Source of the DNA: Bacillota bacterium | GTDB lineage: Bacteria > Bacillota > UBA5301 > JASBVW01 | Direction of reading: 5' to 3' | NCBI GenBank assembly: GCA_029961005.1 | Contig: JASBVW010000075.1 | Coordinates: forward strand, 1 to 6,737 | DNA: 6,737 nt | Shown here: one piece after another, positions 5,564-6,737 of the stretch | Layout: the number at the start of each line of letters is the position of its first letter | How positions within the stretch are numbered: position 1 is the first letter of the stretch | Made by a program: the position numbers and the translations under genes | The notes under the pieces: model-generated | Seen by the model: the letters and a program-made list of their open reading frames with translations, nothing else | Database searches by the model: none | What the model was told of the DNA's origin: nothing

Positions 5564-6226
5564 GTGGAAGAGAAGACGACACTGGTACTGGTTAGGCATG
5601 GCGAAACGGCTTGGAACAAAGCCGGCCGCATTCAAGGGCAGCGAGACGTCCCCTTGAGTGAGGAAGGCCTGCGCCAAGCCGCCCTCCTGGGGCAACGGCT
5701 GAGCGGGGCGCCTTTGGCTGCCGTGTACAGCAGCGACTTGGCCCGCGCCCGGCGCACAGCCGAAGAGATCGCTGCCCGCCGCGCCCTGGCGGTGGAAGTG
5801 GTGCCGGCTTTGCGGGAGATGAGCTATGGCCGCTGGGAGGGGCTGACCCTCCGCGAAGTGGAGGAGCGCTTTCCCGAGGAGCTGGCCCGCTACCGCCAGG
5901 ACGGCCTCCACACCGTGCTGACGGGGGGAGAGTCGGCCCTCCAGATGCGGGAGCGGGTTCTGGCGGCGGTGGAGGAGATACTCAGGCGCCGGGCCGGCCA
6001 GGTGGTGGCCGTCGTCTCCCACACCGGCCCCATCAAGATGATCCTGGCCCAGGCCCTGGGCCTGGATCCCGCACAGCGGTGGCGGCTGGCGGTGGACAAC
6101 GCCTCCCTTTCCGTGGTGGAGTACGGCCCCCGGGGTCCAGTGGTGCGCCTCTGCAACGATGTGGGGCACCTGCGGGATCTTCTGGCCCCTCAGGACCGGC
6201 CGGCGCCGCGCGGTGCGGAAGCGTAG
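5564..6226 (+). CDS. Histidine phosphatase (phosphoglycerate mutase-like) family protein
   Basis: A 220-residue member of the histidine phosphatase superfamily, branch 1, which hydrolyses phosphomonoesters through a phosphohistidine. The catalytic core is complete: LVRHGETAWN with Arg11 and nucleophile His12, Arg61 in SSDLARARRTAE, Glu85 in LREMSYGRWEG and His153 in VVSHTGPIK. The closing NDVGHL at 198-203 resembles the end of CobC (alpha-ribazole phosphatase) and PhoE-type broad-specificity phosphatases. A cofactor-dependent phosphoglycerate mutase is normally longer (about 230-250 residues) with extra loops. No cobalamin gene is in view, so the substrate stays open and no symbol is given. 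The GTG at 5564 is the only sensible start; it has no clear Shine-Dalgarno and lies 12 bases after the ferredoxin stop, suggesting coupled translation. It is the last gene of the run. Confidence 0.9.
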   Translation: MEEKTTLVLVRHGETAWNKAGRIQGQRDVPLSEEGLRQAALLGQRLSGAPLAAVYSSDLARARRTAEEIAARRALAVEVVPALREMSYGRWEGLTLREVEERFPEELARYRQDGLHTVLTGGESALQMRERVLAAVEEILRRRAGQVVAVVSHTGPIKMILAQALGLDPAQRWRLAVDNASLSVVEYGPRGPVVRLCNDVGHLRDLLAPQDRPAPRGAEA

Positions 6227-6256
6227 AGCGGCGGGGCCTGCCAGCGTAAAGGGCGC

Positions 6257-6296
6257 GCTCGGGTTTATTCCCCCGGGCTCAGCTCCGGGAGCTTTT
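6257..6296 (+). terminator. Possible tandem-hairpin terminator of the nfnA-phosphatase run
   Basis: On the plus strand GCTCGGG (6257-6263) can pair with CCCGGGC (6272-6278), including one G-T wobble, around an 8-base loop. A second small hairpin follows: AGCTC (6281-6285), loop CGG, GAGCT (6289-6293), then TTTT (6293-6296). It lies 30 bases past the phosphatase stop and would overlap the 3' end of the convergent gene. The second stem is short and its T-run is weak, so this is only a candidate. Confidence 0.3.
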
Positions 6297-6737
6297 CCCG
6301 GGCCAGGGCGAGGAGCACCTCCCTCCGGTTGCGGGAGGGATCGGTGATTACCTCCTCCAGGAGGGAGCGGAGAAGCTTTCCGATGAGGGGGCCGGGGGGG
6401 AGGCCGAGCTCGCGCATCAGGTCGTGGCCGTTCACGGCCAGGGCCGAGAGGTCCCAGGCGTGCTCTTGAGCCAGGAGTCGGTCGATGCGCTCTTTCAACT
6501 GGGCGATCTCACCCCGGCGGGCTTTGGCGGTGGCGGGGACCCCTACCGCAGCGGCGTCAGCCTGGCGGAGGGCGATGAGGTCGTAGATGTTGGCCTCGCC
6601 CACCTTCATGATCAGGCGGCGCAGAGCGGCGTCGGAGGTCTGGGGCGTGTAGTGAAACATGTGGTGCCGGACGAGCAGGACTACCTTGGCCACCAGGTGC
6701 TGGGGGAAAGCCAGCCGGGTCAGGGCCTGGCGGGCCA
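6265..6737 (-). CDS. CCA-adding-type tRNA nucleotidyltransferase / HD-domain protein, C-terminal part (5' partial)
   Basis: The minus-strand frame is open to the right window edge, so only the last 156 residues are visible; the catalytic nucleotidyltransferase head lies outside. Reading begins ARQALTRLAFPQHLVAK. LLVRHHMF near residues 20-27 is the end of the HD-like region. IYDLIALRQADA, the segment SALAVNGHDLMRELG (97-111), PPGPLIGKLL (113-122) and DPSRNRREVLLALAR (132-146) match the C-terminal tRNA-binding part of bacterial CCA-adding enzymes and poly(A)-polymerase-like relatives. These enzymes build or repair the 3' CCA end of tRNAs. Without the head domain, CCA-adding, A-adding and poly(A) forms cannot be told apart. 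The GTG at 6693-6691 is not a credible start, since homology continues upstream of it. The gene converges on the phosphatase gene with 38 bases between stop codons and is a separate transcription unit. Confidence 0.82.
   Translation of the reverse strand, partial: ARQALTRLAFPQHLVAKVVLLVRHHMFHYTPQTSDAALRRLIMKVGEANIYDLIALRQADAAAVGVPATAKARRGEIAQLKERIDRLLAQEHAWDLSALAVNGHDLMRELGLPPGPLIGKLLRSLLEEVITDPSRNRREVLLALAREKLPELSPGE

Overview
The window is a compact, gene-dense stretch of high-GC bacterial DNA (roughly 65-70% GC in the coding regions I sampled by eye). Strong AGGAGG-type ribosome sites, many GTG/TTG starts, an NfnAB-type flavoprotein pair, a PilZ protein of the YcgR class and an FdhD with a single motif cysteine suggest an anaerobic, GC-rich member of the Firmicutes (a clostridial or Moorella-like lineage). 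This is inference; no rRNA or tRNA gene is present to settle it.

Layout. (1) About 3-593: the 3' part of a PilZ (cyclic-di-GMP receptor) gene that enters from the left edge and ends at a good intrinsic terminator (613-640). (2) 633-692: a short AT-rich island carrying a possible promoter and a 6-bp inverted repeat, followed by a run of seven same-strand genes: nfnA (693-1544), nfnB (1526-3118), ndk (3191-3616), folD (3618-4469), fdhD (4528-5346), a 57-residue 2[4Fe-4S] ferredoxin (5378-5551) and a histidine-phosphatase-family gene (5564-6226). Gaps are -19, 72, 1, 58, 31 and 12 bases, so these probably form one operon or two overlapping ones. (3) 6265-6737, minus strand: the C-terminal part of a CCA-adding-type tRNA nucleotidyltransferase/HD protein, converging on the run and leaving the window at its right edge. 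There is no gene-free stretch longer than about 100 bases, and I see no mobile element, CRISPR array, tRNA or rRNA.

How the genes may work together. NfnAB couples NADH, NADPH and ferredoxin by flavin-based electron bifurcation. FolD interconverts NADP(H) with methylene-/methenyl-/formyl-tetrahydrofolate. FdhD sulfurates the molybdenum/tungsten cofactor of formate dehydrogenase, and the small ferredoxin is a low-potential electron carrier. Together they read as a redox and one-carbon (formate/folate) module, as expected in an acetogen or another user of the Wood-Ljungdahl methyl branch. Ndk and the phosphatase are less obviously connected.

No clearly new system is visible. The points most worth a second look are a roughly 68-residue, about 82% GC low-complexity linker inside NfnB, the FdhD with a CGRG instead of a CGxC motif, the gene grouping itself, and the operator-like inverted repeat before nfnA.
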